From NCBI GenBank assembly GCA_905221615.1, contig CAJNDT010000001.1, positions 1 to 64,000 on the forward strand: a stretch of 64,000 nt of DNA, read 5' to 3'. Source of the DNA: Symbiodinium sp. CCMP2592. Taxonomy: Eukaryota; Sar; Dinophyceae; Suessiales; Symbiodiniaceae. The notes beneath the pieces were generated by a model. That model ran no database searches. It was given only the letters and a program-made list of their open reading frames with translations, and was not told the DNA's origin. The position numbers and the translations under genes were made by a program. Below are positions 31,246 to 41,451 of this stretch, piece after piece. How positions within the stretch are numbered: the stretch's first letter is position 1; each line of letters starts with the position of its first letter.

Positions 31246-31415
31246 GTACTACGGCACCGTGATAAAAAAGGACCCCCAAACAGGGACCCTGATTCAGAGA
31301 ACTACCCACACCAGTGTGCGATTGCGACTTCTCGCAGTTGAAGCTCCAACACATCATATCACGCCAGAGCGGCGCATCCCAAGATGCCCATCTCTGAGCT
31401 GAACAGGTAACCTCA
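31246..31415 (-). CDS. Candidate exon next to a half family C element
   Basis: Minus strand between a possible acceptor TTACCTGTTCAG (about 31,400) and a donor CACTG|GTGTGGGTAGTTC (about 31,310) reads RWASWDAPLWRDMMCWSF and NCEKSQSHT, rich in Trp and Cys. The donor belongs to a decayed family C element (31,246-31,312) in which only one arm is well conserved. Product unknown; other frames are also open. Confidence 0.3.
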
Positions 31416-31429
31416 AACAACAGCCACTC

Positions 31430-32160
31430 GTGTCTTCAGATCACAGGTGGCGAAAAGGTCGGGTTAGGGTCTCTGGCTTGCAAGTTTTTGGGCTCGGGCA
31501 TCTGTGCTTCGCCTGGGCTTACAACATCTCGATAAGTTGTTTTCCCATTGTCCCCAGCGAAATGAAGGTAAACCTTCAGAGTTGTACAGAACGAGAAGAA
31601 CCCCAAAACAGCCTAAGGGCTGGCTATTGGAGAACTAAGATACAATGGATGCAGACTGTCTCTCCTAAGCAGACTTCTAAACCCGAAACCCTAAAACCAA
31701 GCTTGCTTCGTGATGCCTCGATTGAGATTTCGCTTGAGCAAGAGGCAGCAGAACGCGTAGCTCGCAGAAGCTTAATGTTGGATTCTATTTAATGATACGG
31801 GTGGCAATTAAAATATTCCCCGGGCCAGAATTTCCGGGCGCAAGAGGAGTTTAAAGGCGACGGCAGATTTGGCCCAACAACTTATTATAATTTTTCAATT
31901 GCAATAATAATAGGGGTGACAATTAAAAAAATCAGGGCACAGAAGCCAGAGTGCTGCGAATGCCAGAGGTTGAGACTTCACGTACTACTACTATTACTAC
32001 TATTACTACTATTACTACTATTAATTACTACTAGTATACTAGCCCCGGACAAGGCCAGAGATTTACTATTGCCACCCTGACCCCAAAACCTGCCCCAAGA
32101 GACCCCCGCGCAAAACAACCTCAGGGGGGGGGTTATTAAAACGACACCAACATTACTTAC
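31430..32160. other. No assignable gene; simple repeats
   Basis: A plus ORF (31,430-31,792) is open without recognisable features. 31,980-32,035 is an ACT/ATT trinucleotide repeat, preceded by AT-rich DNA that may be the intron of the exon at 32,161. Confidence 0.35.
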
Positions 32161-32433
32161 CAGAGCAATGCGCAGGTTTAGAGGTTTCGGTGCAGTGGTG
32201 GGACTCACAGTCTTCTTGGCTGTATTCGTGGGCACGTGAAATTCAGACACTCCAGACGACGATTCTGCCCAAGGAAGGGGCCTGGAAGGGTCTTTGCCTT
32301 GTGTAGCTACGTACGACGTATGTGCTACAACAAACTCTTCGGGTTCATAAAGGGTTCCGAATTCTTTTTGGGCTGCATAGGCGGCCAGGCCAAGCTTGCC
32401 TCCAAGTCGGAGCATACCGCACGAAGATTTACG
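32161..32433 (-). CDS. Exon of an unknown protein
   Basis: Open for 91 codons between an acceptor (GCTTAG at 32,434-32,439) and a textbook donor CTG|GTAAGT at 32,155-32,160. It reads LGGKLGLAAYAAQKEFGTLY, then EPEEFVVAHTSYVATQGKDP, and ends PLNLRIAL, with balanced composition. The ORF continues past the donor but becomes unconvincing. A methionine six residues in could be a start. The next exon toward lower coordinates was not found, and the family was not recognised. Confidence 0.5.
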
Positions 32434-32589
32434 CTAAGCTCACGTCCATCTTCCCACAGACTCAGTATCCACAGTATACCTCAACCAACTATAATGGTCA
32501 AAAAGGAGAACAGTTGCTCCTTGGGAAGTCGAGTTTGAATCTTTGCATCCAGTATAACGCTGCACTCTGACTCTAACCTACTCAACCTT

Positions 32590-32691
32590 ACCCAGAGGCC
32601 CCAAAGTAGTTCCTCTTTGGGATTACCCTATAGGCTAGGATTCTATGTACGAACCCAAAAAGAGGAACCACTTTGGGGCCTTTGGGTAAAC
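32590..32691. mobile_element. Foldback element, family J
   Basis: CCCAGAGGCCCCAAAGTAGT .. ACCACTTTGGGGCCTTTGGG. The other copy is exactly the intron 55,478-55,585. Confidence 0.85.
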
Positions 32692-33425
32692 CCCTCAAAC
32701 CGACACCTCCTGGAGCACGGACCCTCTTAAACCTTCGGGATTACCTCAGCCCACTCCATACCTATTAGTCCGTACCTGCGACGTCCGAAAAACTAAAGCC
32801 TCTGAAACCTCGCCCCTACATCACGTCCTAAGCCGAATTTGGGCTAAGTTTACGGCTTTTTGCTGCGAAGTTTCGAGTTTAAGGTCCTTAACCCTCAACC
32901 CTAAGTCCTAAACCCTAAATGTAAAGGCAGTGCCGCGCGGCTGTCCCGCCGCTTCCGCTGCAGCGTCCACTCGACAATGGCACCACCGAGACCGCTCAGG
33001 GCGGACCCTAGAAGTATACCTTTGTCTTCGTCTTTCTCTTTGTGGTTGTCGTGGCTGCTGTTGTACTCGGTGGGCAAATGTAGGCTGTCGATGACTCGGG
33101 TCAAGGGAGTTTCTGCTTAGAGTCTGGGTAGAAGCTACGAAGACAACCAGGCTAGTGAGGGTTTAGGGGTTAAGGTGTGGGCTTGGTGTCTTCGAAAGAT
33201 CCACTTGAACCTGTGTGAGACCTCCGACTAAAAATCAACCACGAAGCCAAACGAAGCCAATGTTTACTTCAGCCCTTAAGCTCTGCAACCTTCGACCTCC
33301 CACACTCTTGCTCACTGCGCTTGAATCTCCGAACAACCCAAAGCTTCCTACACCTTCTCTGGGCTTCTAACTAACCAGCGAGAAAAAGCATGAATGTTTA
33401 TTTCAGAATGGTTCCTTTAAGATGC
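32692..33425. other. Ambiguous ORFs and a family R element
   Basis: Minus ORF 32,901-33,104 and plus alternatives are not assignable. 33,361-33,425 matches the small intron at 53,769-53,839 (family R: GGGCTTCTAACTAACCAG .. GGTTCCTTTAAGAT). Confidence 0.4.
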
Positions 33426-33600
33426 AAGTCTGAAGGTGTGGTACTCCAAAGCTCAGTTCTGGCAGGGCGAGGTGCAAAATGTGCCAATTGCGAGGCTCTC
33501 AGCGCTTCTTGAAGTCTTCGACACCTGCTTTGGAACTCTAAGCCATGAAACCGTTTATCATTTATTTTTTGAAAAGAAGATTGATTTTTCATTTTCAAAT
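33426..33600 (+). CDS. Candidate exon, strand uncertain
   Basis: Plus strand after the family R element reads LKVWYSKAQFWQGEVQNVPI and then ARLSALLEVFDTCFGTL, a convincing mix of aromatic and hydrophobic residues. The minus strand of the same bases also stays open (RLQEALRASQLAHFAPRP). Because family R has splice-like ends in both orientations, context does not settle the strand. Product unknown. Confidence 0.3.
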
Positions 33601-33602
33601 GC

Positions 33603-33741
33603 TGAGGTAGAAGCCAAAACAAGTTGGGACGATTGAGGTAGAAGCCAAAACAAGTTGGAACATGAATAGCCTCATGCCTTGAAGGCAAAGAATAGGGGAT
33701 CCTAGCACCAACCCTCCTAAACCCGTGTTCCAACTTTCGCC
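33603..33741. mobile_element. Family F foldback preceded by a direct duplication
   Basis: TGAGGTAGAAGCCAAAACAA is present twice (33,603 and 33,634); the second copy opens a family F element ending CGTGTTCCAACTTTCGCC near 33,741. Confidence 0.75.
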
Positions 33742-34289
33742 ATTTTTGGATTTCAGGGTTCTGGGAGCACTCTACAAGGTCTACCACAAGGCCTACAAGA
33801 CGGGTTGCCAAGGCTTTAGGGCTTCAGGGTCTTGCGGTTCAGGTTAGGGTATTCGGGTGAGACAATGTGAGGTCTACACCTCTTGAGGTTCACCACGAGG
33901 GTATAGCGGCTTATATGAGGACTCATGACCAGCTGCGTAGTTCCTTCGTAAGGCGGGGACTGTTACTGCAGGGGGATGGGCCCAGCCAAGCTGTGGGGTT
34001 GAGAAGCCCAGATCACGTCCACATCCCACCCTGGCAATGCAGTAAAGATGCGTTGGTGTCGAAGAGCCGCGAAAGCAAAAAAACGGTACGCCAGGAAGTC
34101 GGAAAGCAAATAAGCCGCGAAACTCAATACACCGAGAAGCCACGAAAGCTGTTTAGGGTTGGATCGAGTGATGAGCAAGTCGTGATATAAAGTGCTTCTC
34201 AACAGAGGATCGCAGAATTTTCAAGCATGGGATGCCAAGAATCTTGGGGCTTTGGGGGTCCGGTCTAGCTTTGCAGCAACGCGAAGAAC
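33742..34289. other. Possible coding sequence, strand undecided
   Basis: At 33,963-34,202 the minus strand reads WLLGVLSFAAYLLSDFLAYR then GWDVDVIWASQPHSLAG, membrane-like; the plus strand is also open for 107 codons. I do not call a gene. Confidence 0.3.
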
Positions 34290-34392
34290 CTACACTGAAC
34301 TTAGAACCCTAGCAACAATTATAGTTGATTTTAGCTGTTTCTTGGGGATTATAATAACCGACAATTAAACATTATTTCTAAGTACCCCTAAG
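34290..34392. mobile_element. Dispersed element, family T
   Basis: CCTACACTGAACTTAGAACC .. AACATTATTTCTAAGTACCCC. The related copy at 52,908-52,990 is intronic in the 51.6-54.3 kb gene. Confidence 0.7.
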
Positions 34393-34527
34393 AAGAACCC
34401 TAAACCGCACGCGCGGGCCTGAGATGCCTCAGAGAGGCTTACCAACATCCCTGCAGCCGCCAGCAAGACCAATGCCACGCATTGCACTGCCGACTGCCGT
34501 CGGCCGACTATAAGGTACCTTCAGCTC

Positions 34528-34636
34528 CCTAGTGCTTAGTAGGGAATGGGGGAGTGTGTTATGGGGACTCTTACTGGGGGATTATATAGTGGCTCCTCTA
34601 GGGATCCATTTCCCCCATTCCCTGCTGAGCACCAGA
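34528..34636. mobile_element. Foldback element, family P
   Basis: GTGCTTAGTAGGGAATGGGG .. CCCCATTCCCTGCTGAGCAC, a single copy in the window. Confidence 0.7.
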
Positions 34637-34699
34637 ACAATCAACTCTTAGACTTAGTGGCGGCTGCTACCCCAACCCGAAAAAGGGTAAACGCTTTCA

Positions 34700-34945
34700 A
34701 TTACCCTAAGGCTCTAAGGACTCATACATTACGGCTTTTGGGCCCAAAGACCATACCATATAAGGCTTTTGGGCTATTTTGAGCCTTGGGGTCATGGCAG
34801 GGTTATAGAAACCCCAACAACTTAAAGGTTGCCTAGTCAGCTACTAAGGAGAGCACTAGGGATCTGTAGGGGTTCCTTTAGAGTTTAAAGGGATCTATGG
34901 GGTTCCTTATGGTTCCTTTAAAGGAATCTATGGGGTTCCTTTAAA
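34700..34945. repeat. Dispersed repeats: CTAAGGACTCATA family and AGGGATCTATRGGGTTCC units
   Basis: 34,706-34,783 is a copy of the sequence found at 63,235 and 63,680 (CTCTAAGGACTCATACATTA .. AAGGCTTTTGGGC). 34,862-34,945 has several GATCTATGGGGTTCCTTTAA units related to the array at 52,165. Confidence 0.75.
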
Positions 34946-35025
34946 GAGAGCTTTTCGGTCTTTGGGGGTGCAGGGCTTTGGGGTTCAGGTTGAGGGTTGC
35001 AGCTTGCACCTGGCGGTAGAATCGG
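34946..35025 (-). CDS. Candidate Pro-rich exon
   Basis: Minus strand reads [20 protein letters not shown], directly downstream of an AT microsatellite that would lie in the intron. Could be the 3' part of the gene whose exons lie at 35,250-35,648, but no junction was verified. Confidence 0.25.
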
Positions 35026-35028
35026 TAA

Positions 35029-35113
35029 AGATATATATATATATATATATGTATATGTGTATATATATATGTATATACATACATATATATATATATATAT
35101 ATACATCTATACA

Positions 35114-35148
<35 letters not shown>

Positions 35149-35168
35149 ATCTATATATATATATATGG
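35029..35168. repeat. TA microsatellite
   Basis: About 140 bp of TA/TATG/CATA repeats; ORFs here of the YIYIYI kind are artefacts. Confidence 0.95.
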
Positions 35169-35252
35169 GAAGTTCCAAAAATCGGGGACCCTATATAATA
35201 TGGTGCCCTAAGTAATACGGTACCCCCCAATTTTCGGAAACTGCCATATTGA
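35166..35252. mobile_element. Foldback element, family K, adjoining an exon
   Basis: ATGGGAAGTTCCAAAAATCG .. AATTTTCGGAAACTGCCAT. Read on minus it opens with GCAG immediately after the exon ending SKAVCSI, giving a GC-type donor. Confidence 0.75.
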
Positions 35253-35425
35253 ACACACAGCCTTGGACTTGTGGAATCTGTAGTCGAAAACGTCAAAATC
35301 CTTACTTGCGAGTGCCTTTTTCAAAAGACGACCTTCAGAAATGTGCCCGAGTGTGCTGAAACTCACTCTTCCCAGACCCTTCGGAAGGCCCAAGAAAAAG
35401 ATCCCGTCATGGGGTACGGGTTACG
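35250..35425 (-). CDS. Exon of an unknown protein ending at a family K introner
   Basis: Minus strand reads [20 protein letters not shown], then [20 protein letters not shown] and [18 protein letters not shown] up to the GC donor of the family K element. Strongly protein-like. On its 5' side lies a CTCGCAATTCGGAC dispersed repeat. It might belong with the transporter exon at 35,480-35,648, but the sequence does not look like a continuation of a membrane transporter, so it may be a separate gene. Confidence 0.4.
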
Positions 35426-35479
35426 GTCTCGCAATTCGGACATGCCTGGGGTACGGCTTAGGGTTTAGGGCTGAGGTCT

Positions 35480-35648
35480 ATCAAGCAAGCCCTTAGTGGA
35501 AAAGGTTCCCAAATCCGGCTTTGATAAGGAAACCCCCAATAAAAAAAGGGCTCCAAAGCCGTTGAGGTGCACGAAGAGGGCGGTGAAGAGCATCTTTGTC
35601 TGGTTCAGGATGTTGAATGTGATCCCATCCAGTTTCTGATAGGCCACC
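35480..35648 (-). CDS. Nucleotide-sugar transporter-like exon (SLC35/DMT superfamily)
   Basis: Minus strand reads VAYQKLDGITFNILNQTKML then FTALFVHLNGFGALFLLG. The pattern 'YxxLDxxTFNxLNQTKxLFTAL' is what I associate with the middle of nucleotide-sugar/drug-metabolite transporters (role: exchange of sugar nucleotides across Golgi, ER or plastid membranes). Two membrane-helix-like runs are visible. A family B element (35,665-35,856) adjoins the 5' side, with a CAG|GTGGCC acceptor, so that element is the likely intron. The N-terminal exon may be the one at 39,749-39,873. Confidence 0.5.
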
Positions 35649-35664
35649 TGTTCCGTCGCAGGAG

Positions 35665-35856
35665 TCCAAGGGTAAAAGGAGGGACCCTTAATAAGGACCC
35701 CTAGGTATATACCCTTAATATAGCCATTGCATACCCATTATATAGCCCATTAAAGGGTAGGGTCCCCATCAAGGCTCCCTACCCCAAAACCCCTAAACCC
35801 TAAACCCCTAAACCCTGTAGGGGTCCCCATTAAGGGTCCCTCCTCTTCCCTTTTGA
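35665..35856. mobile_element. Family B foldback split by telomeric repeat
   Basis: TCCAAGGGTAAAAGGAGGGA .. GGTCCCTCCTCTTCCCTTTTGA. Inside, about 36 bp of CCCTAAA-type repeat (35,781-35,816) is flanked by two copies of a roughly 24-bp family B segment (GTAGGGTCCCCATCAAGG and GTAGGGGTCCCCATTAAGG). Confidence 0.9.
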
Positions 35857-36660
35857 ACGAAGTCTCCAGACTAGGAGGATCCTATACTGAAGGGTACTTC
35901 TTGGAACGCCCGCACTATGGTGGCCTTAGTAATTCGAGCAGGGTCTTGGGGGCTTCCTGTAAAAGGGTTCCTTTAAGGGATACTCTAAGGGGTACTTTAG
36001 GGGTTTAGTATAGGGGTCTTGATAATTCGAACGGGGTTTGGGAGCCCAGTATACTCTAACTACAATAATGCGGCCCAAGATAGTATTGGTAATTATTTAC
36101 CCTCTTCTTCAACAGGCGGCCCCAAAAAGTTCAAACTTTTGAAGATAGAGTTAATATATAAGGCAAAAAAGTTGGGCCAAAAAGTCTAAAGTTCACCGGT
36201 TCACTGTCTAAGTTTAGGCTCCTATGTTAAGCGATCTGATCCTGAGATCCTCCCAGTGTCTGGCAGAGCCGTCTTGATTGTTGGGATGGGGCTTCGGGCT
36301 TGAGGATACTTATACCTGGGATCCCAAAAGTATGTGGAATCATGGCCCTTTGTGGGTCTTAGGCCACTATTTTATCTACTTCCGGGGGTTCGTATACGAA
36401 CTATTCGTAAAAAAAATACATATTCTCTATCCGTTGCGACGGCTTGCGACTGCTTGTGCCTAAGAGCATGAGAATTAGTGATGTTCTGACTTCCTTGCAA
36501 TTACTTCAGGGATACTGCGCTATTTACAATAGATAGCATTTGTGAAGAAGACTCCCTGCAGAAGTTGACAAGTCCTTTCCATTCTCCCGACATAACCATG
36601 CCCACTTAGATTCTGACACAATGCAAACACTTACAACCTGGAGCCTAGAGCCCTAAACCT
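35857..36660. other. Repeats; no assignable gene
   Basis: Family M foldback at about 36,007-36,110. A foldback-like GTTTGAAAGTT region at 36,125-36,190. Plus ORF 36,278-36,463 is unsupported. Confidence 0.4.
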
Positions 36661-36769
36661 TGGGAACGGCCCCCACTCAGTAAGAGTTGAAAAATATTCA
36701 TAATATAGATATATTTGGACCTTAGTAGTAGCCCTACTATAGACTCTTACTGTAAGGGGGCAGTACCTA
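36661..36769. mobile_element. Foldback element, family D
   Basis: GGGAACGGCCCCCACTCAGT .. CTTACTGTAAGGGGGCAGTACC. Confidence 0.8.
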
Positions 36770-38083
36770 ACCTAAACCCTAAACCGATCCGAGGCTGGGG
36801 ACAAGGGCATCCTCAACAATCGTGATTGACCGCCCCAGTCTTGTCTCTGCAACCCTTTTTTGAAGGAGGTCTCTCTGAAGTGCCTCCAGTATTTCAATTT
36901 CATCCATCTCCCGCCTGAACGCAGAGGTTCTGCACCAAGTAAGTCAAGGATGGGATCCCAGCCTGGCAGCGCTTAGGGCACTGGGTTTAGCGTTTCCCTG
37001 CATACGTGGCACCAAATGACACAAAAGAGCACTGAGATTCCAGCCGAAAGGAGGAAACCCTGGAAGGACCAATCTCGTAGCGCTTCGTCCATGCCTCAGA
37101 AGGGGTTTTTCACAACGGGTTTAGTGTTTGGCGTTCTTGGGTGCCAGGCTTCCGATCTCGCAACTGGGACAAGCCAGAAGATCAATGCATCGAGTACGGG
37201 GTCTCAGGCTTGCTCCTTGAGGGTTTCGACTCTGACGCTCGCACAAGGCAGGCATTGCTCCACGACGACCGGTTCAAACAAGGATGACAAGTACTTTCTC
37301 ATGGTTTAGGGCTTTGGGGTTCAGTATGGTTCAGCGGGCACTTGTGTCAGGCTGTAACGCATGTGTACCGAAAAAATGTTGAAGATGATCTTGTGATTTC
37401 CCATCGACGGACATAGAAGGTCTTAAATCTTAAGAACCGTCGTGGGATTTGGCAAACTCCAATGCGAAGTTCTACAGTCCAGTGCATTGTCGGGCTTTGG
37501 CCTCTTGTCATTGACCGGGGGTGACTTAGGGCTTACGGTGCAAACACTAAGATGTGGGACATAAGGTCTTTGCAGGGATACCTCATGAACAAACATTACA
37601 AGCCCCATTTAAATCACCAGTCTTATTATCTATCATCAATGTTCCCACCTTTATCTATCTGCACGTTTGTATATACATATAAGATGTGTCGAAACTTCTC
37701 TGACACCTGAGGAAACACAAGTTCAAACTGTGAGGATAGTTCTCATCATATGAACCCGATAAACAAGCTCCGGTATTGGCGAAGTGAATGGATACAGAAC
37801 ACACCATAAAACCGTATACAACTCTATAGAAAGCCTAGGTAAAAGTCGACGCCGGAACGCTTCAACCGCTAAACCCTATAACTTATAACCCCAAAACCCT
37901 GAACCCTAAGCCTTAAACCCCTAAACTCCGAAGCCCTGAGAAGAACAACAAACAAAAACCTAAACCCTAAACCCTAAACCCTGAACCCTGAACCCTAAAC
38001 CCTAAACCCTAAGCCCTAAAAGACGTCGAAGCCGAGACGCGACCCTCTGCTCTCAGCATCCCCATGCAGCCGAGCACCTTCTG
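36770..38083. other. No assignable gene
   Basis: Two copies of the CTCGCAMNAGGNAGGC dispersed repeat (37,150 and 37,232). At 37,240-37,300 the minus strand reads MRKYLSSLFEPVVVEQCLPC, possible exon. CCCTAAA words at 37,860-38,030. Confidence 0.35.
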
Positions 38084-38197
38084 GGCTCTTGTTAAGGAAT
38101 TTGGGGTTTAGGGTTTGGGTTAGGGTTTAGGGGGTTAGGGGTTTAGGGTTTAGGGTTTAGGGGTTTAGGGTTTGAGTTTAGGGCTCTGTTTGTTAAG
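38084..38197. repeat. Interstitial telomeric block flanked by GGGCTCT..TTGTTAAG
   Basis: About 80 bp of TTTAGGG-type repeat between GGGCTCTTGTTAAG (38,083-38,096) and GGGCTCTGTTTGTTAAG (38,181-38,197), a direct repeat differing by a 3-bp insertion. Confidence 0.75.
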
Positions 38198-38810
38198 TCA
38201 CCATAATGGGATATAAGTATGATATAAGGGTTGCTTTGAGGGATCTACAAGGGCTCCTTTATGGGTTTAGGGTTTAAGGTGCCAGCCTTGGCTACCTCCG
38301 CACCCAAAACCAAGGATGCGGCTGGTGTGCCCGGTGCCTGGGCTTTCGGGTTTCGGTTCTGCTGGGGCTTAGTACTGCTATGACTACTGGGTTATCTTGC
38401 ACAGACATCAAAGCCTTGACCTTGAAGCGACAAAACTTGGAAGGGATTAGGCTGATTAGGCTTGTCAATAGCTGCAGGTTGCTGGCTCGGCGCCGTTCTC
38501 AGAATCTGTCGGGGGAATGTGTCGCTTCGGTTAGTAGTAGCAGTACTCCAAATACTAAACCCTATAGAGCCTGACCTAAACCCTAAACCGTATCCCTAAG
38601 CCTTCTTTGCTACTACCCCAAACCCCTAATCCTCAAAAACTGTAAACCCGAAGCAACCCTAAAACCCATCAAGGCATCAGCATCTCACGAGATTCGACGC
38701 AGCGCTGCAAAACACGGAGCAGCAGTCAGTATGGATGCACCGGTGCGTGTTAGATGTTCAACTGGATGCACAAATCAATCAAACAGCGAATACATGCGTA
38801 ATAGATGTGC
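38198..38810. other. No assignable gene
   Basis: Short ORFs on both strands; at 38,420-38,510 the minus strand is open (LRTAPSQQPAAIDKPNQPNP) but unsupported. Confidence 0.3.
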
Positions 38811-38865
38811 GTCTGTCTGTCTGTCTGTCTGTCTGCCTGCCTGTCTGTCTGTCTGTCTGCGTGCA
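38811..38865. repeat. GTCT tetranucleotide microsatellite
   Basis: About 12 units of GTCT/GCCT. Confidence 0.95.
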
Positions 38866-38971
38866 CATGCAAACACAACACCCCCTATGCTCGTATGCAT
38901 CTACCTATCCATCTGTATCTAGCTTGCCTTCTATCTGCCCATCTGTATCCGTCTCTGTCCGTGTCTACTAT

Positions 38972-39077
38972 CTGGGTGGTTGTCAAAATTATTGTCCTTT
39001 TTCGGGTGCCCTAAATATTAGGTGCTGTATTCTAATAAGGATCCCAAAAGGGACTCTAACATTGACAACCACCCCTG
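38972..39077. mobile_element. Foldback element, family C
   Basis: CTGGGTGGTTGTCAAAATTA .. ACATTGACAACCACCCCTG. Confidence 0.85.
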
Positions 39078-39254
39078 TGCTCATGCGAGTTCTCAAAAAA
39101 CTCGCTGCTAACTCACACCCTCGAAGGAGCGGCACAAGCCGACAACCGCATGAACATCTGAACAGATGCTGTCGGCAAGCTACTTTGATTAGTATAGAGC
39201 TCCTTTCGAGGGGTGTATAAGGAATAGTATAAGGGATGTCATAAGGGTACTATA

Positions 39255-39362
39255 GGATATGGGCCTTAATAATTAGAGTATGAGGTTTCGGGGCCCATTG
39301 TACTCTAAGTATACTAAGGAACCCCCCCAAAAATAGTATTGGTAATAAATCAGGTCCCTATA
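39255..39362. mobile_element. Foldback element, family M
   Basis: GGGCCTTAATAATTAGAGTA .. GGTAATAAATCAGGTCCC. Confidence 0.75.
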
Positions 39363-39394
39363 TTGCCGTGTTACAAGGAGACACAAGCATTCGG

Positions 39395-39562
39395 TGCAAC
39401 ATAGCCCTGCATTAAAGAAAAACATGCATCGGAACTGATTGCTTCGATAAGGCTGCTGCTGCCGATACTGGTGGCCCACGAGGCTACCGCATTCACATGC
39501 AGGGATGTTGTTACTAGAGAGTCCTGTGCTGATTCCGAAGAGAGATTATTGATATATGCACC
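39395..39562 (-). CDS. Candidate second exon of the gene starting at 39,873
   Basis: Minus strand reads KIPHGAYINNLSSESAQDSL and continues TSLHVNAVASWATSIGSSSL. Joining CAGG|GTTC (exon 1) to TATAG|GTAAG across a family I element (39,574-39,687) plus adjoining repeat keeps the frame (LHFQ-GKIPHG). However the sequence is not what a transporter's second helix should look like, so the join may be coincidental. Confidence 0.3.
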
Positions 39563-39573
39563 GTGTGGTATCT

Positions 39574-39687
39574 TACCTATAGTCTCCAGTGTAGTTCCTT
39601 TGTTGGTCAACCAAAATCTATTCTAGGATCCCAGCCATAAAACTGTTTGACCAAACACAGGAACTACAATGGAGACTATAGGTAGGT
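39574..39687. mobile_element. Foldback element, family I
   Basis: ACCTATAGTCTCCAGTGTAG .. CTACAATGGAGACTATAGGT. The copy at 55,317 lies within an intron. Confidence 0.85.
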
Positions 39688-39748
39688 GTAGGACCTTTAG
39701 GGACTGGAGGCTTCGCGCTGAGGTCTATAAACCCTGAGCCCTGAACCC

Positions 39749-39873
39749 TGGAAATGCAGCTGCGGTGCTACAAAGCGCTTAGACAGGAGCGGTTGCGCTC
39801 CAAACTGCCCAGCATGGATGGCCAAGTACCCCAGCCCGCCCTGCGCGGAGAGGAGGGCGCTGATTGCGGCCAT
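39749..39873 (-). CDS. First exon of a putative nucleotide-sugar transporter
   Basis: ATG at 39,871-39,873 in a good context (GCCAAAATGG). It reads MAAISALLSAQGGLGYLAIH then AGQFGAQPLLSKRFVAPQL, a hydrophobic helix followed by QPLLSKRF, the pattern I associate with the N-terminus of SLC35A-type transporters. A donor CAGG|GTTCAGGG follows. The NILNQTK exon at 35,480-35,648 would fit as an internal exon of the same gene about 4 kb downstream; intermediate exons were not confirmed. Overlapping ORFs in the other frames are shadows. Confidence 0.5.
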
Positions 39874-41451
39874 TTTGGCTTCCGGTCCTTCTCAAGCCTC
39901 TTTGGGCGGGCCCGACCAGCTACAAGGTGGCTGGGGCCGGAAATCCTGCATCCGCGACACGGGTTCGACATCCCCGGGCCCTGGAACCTCCCTTCATATT
40001 GACACGAAGGACCTGGGCAATTAGAAGTAGACCATGCCGGAATAAGCTAGCCCTAAAACCTAAACCCTAAACCGCTAGGGGCAAGCTGCAAACAAGGGTC
40101 AGACATAGCACTTCTCGGCGAACTTTCTACTCGGAAGAACTCGCAACCCCAACTGCAAGATACTACTCTTCAGCTCTCAACCCTGAACCCGACTTCCAAA
40201 AAGCTGCTAGAGATAAAGAACCAGGTCCTCCCAAAGCCTAAGCCTGAAACCCTTAACATAGTGGCCTTAATAATTAGAAGAAGGTCTTGCACCCCATTCA
40301 TTATACTACCATTATAATAATAAGCCCGCGAAATGGTACAGGTAGTTGTTGAAGCCCCTATATATTCTGCAAAACAAAACCCTAAGCCCCAACGCCATAT
40401 ATAGAACCCTTATAGATTCTGTTTTAGGGAACCCTTATGGATCCCTTTTAAGGAACCCTGAACCTCAGAGAGCCCTACATTAAGCCCTACACCCTAAGCC
40501 CAACCCCTTAACCCTGAACCTAAAGCCCTAAACCCCCTAAGCCTCGTACGCCCTAAACACCCCTAAACCCCACACCCTAAATTCCCACCCGGCCCCCTTG
40601 AAACCCTTAGAGAGCTCTCGACTCCTCTGAAGGCGAATGCCCAAGGGAACCAAGAGCCGCCCCCCCGGGCCGAGATCGCCACGGGACTGCGCCAGCCTAG
40701 TGCAGGGAGTGGAGCTCCGATGTTGCCGGGCGGGGGGTTTAGGGTTTAGGGTTTCCATGCTCACACTCGCACAAGGCAGGCAAGTCTCCACATAGTCCAG
40801 GGTTTAAGGGTTTTAGGGTTTAGGGTTTATGGTCTGCGGGGGGGAGGGGGGTGGTTCGGTTTCCTTGGTTGTGTTGTCTGCTGTTCTGAAACTTCCCAAT
40901 GGTGCAATCAATCCAAAACCCCTTAAGTCTTGAGGTACATTGTAGTACATGAGTTCTTTACTCCGAGTTTAAGGGGCGTTTATTGATTACTCATTATTGC
41001 AGTTTCTGGGTACTCTGACCCCTATATAGTGCGCCCTGAACGCCAAACCGCTAAACCCTAAAGCCTAAATCCTCGAACCTAGAGACGTAACACCATTTTT
41101 GAGCCTGTCAAACACCCCCAGGGACGGACCTATTACGATCCCACACCAGACCCCCCCCAAATCCTAAACCCTAAACCCTGAAAAACCCTACACCCTGAAC
41201 TTTAAACCCTAAACCCTAACCCTACCCCTAAGCCCTAAACCCCTGAATGAATCCCTAAGAGCACGGTGCCTCCTCAAAAAGATGGCCGCGAGACCCGGGA
41301 GTTGGTCCGCTTGGTTGCAGGTCCAAAGGTTGTGCCACTTGCCTCGAGCCGCTTTTTTTTGAATGGGGTGGGTTTAGGGTTTAGGGCATTAGAGGTTTTA
41401 GGGGTCTACGGTTTAGGGGTTTACGGTTTACCGTTTTAGGGTTCTTAGGGG
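39874..41451. other. Telomere-like repeat and ambiguous ORFs
   Basis: Family M foldback at about 40,259-40,360. At 40,580-40,790 the minus strand is open but contains a CTCGCACAAGGCAGG dispersed repeat. CCCTAAA/TTTAGGG blocks at 40,490-40,830 and 41,160-41,460. Confidence 0.4.

Noticed and set aside
31246-31312. Complete family C element
   Set aside because: Only one arm and the centre are well preserved; the other end has decayed, so it is treated as a half copy.
39868-39884. GCCATTTTGGCT, a 12-base match to the spliced-leader core
   Set aside because: The core is nearly palindromic; on the minus strand it is AGCCAAAATGGC, a good start-codon context for the exon at 39,749-39,873. The diagnostic CTCAAG end is missing.
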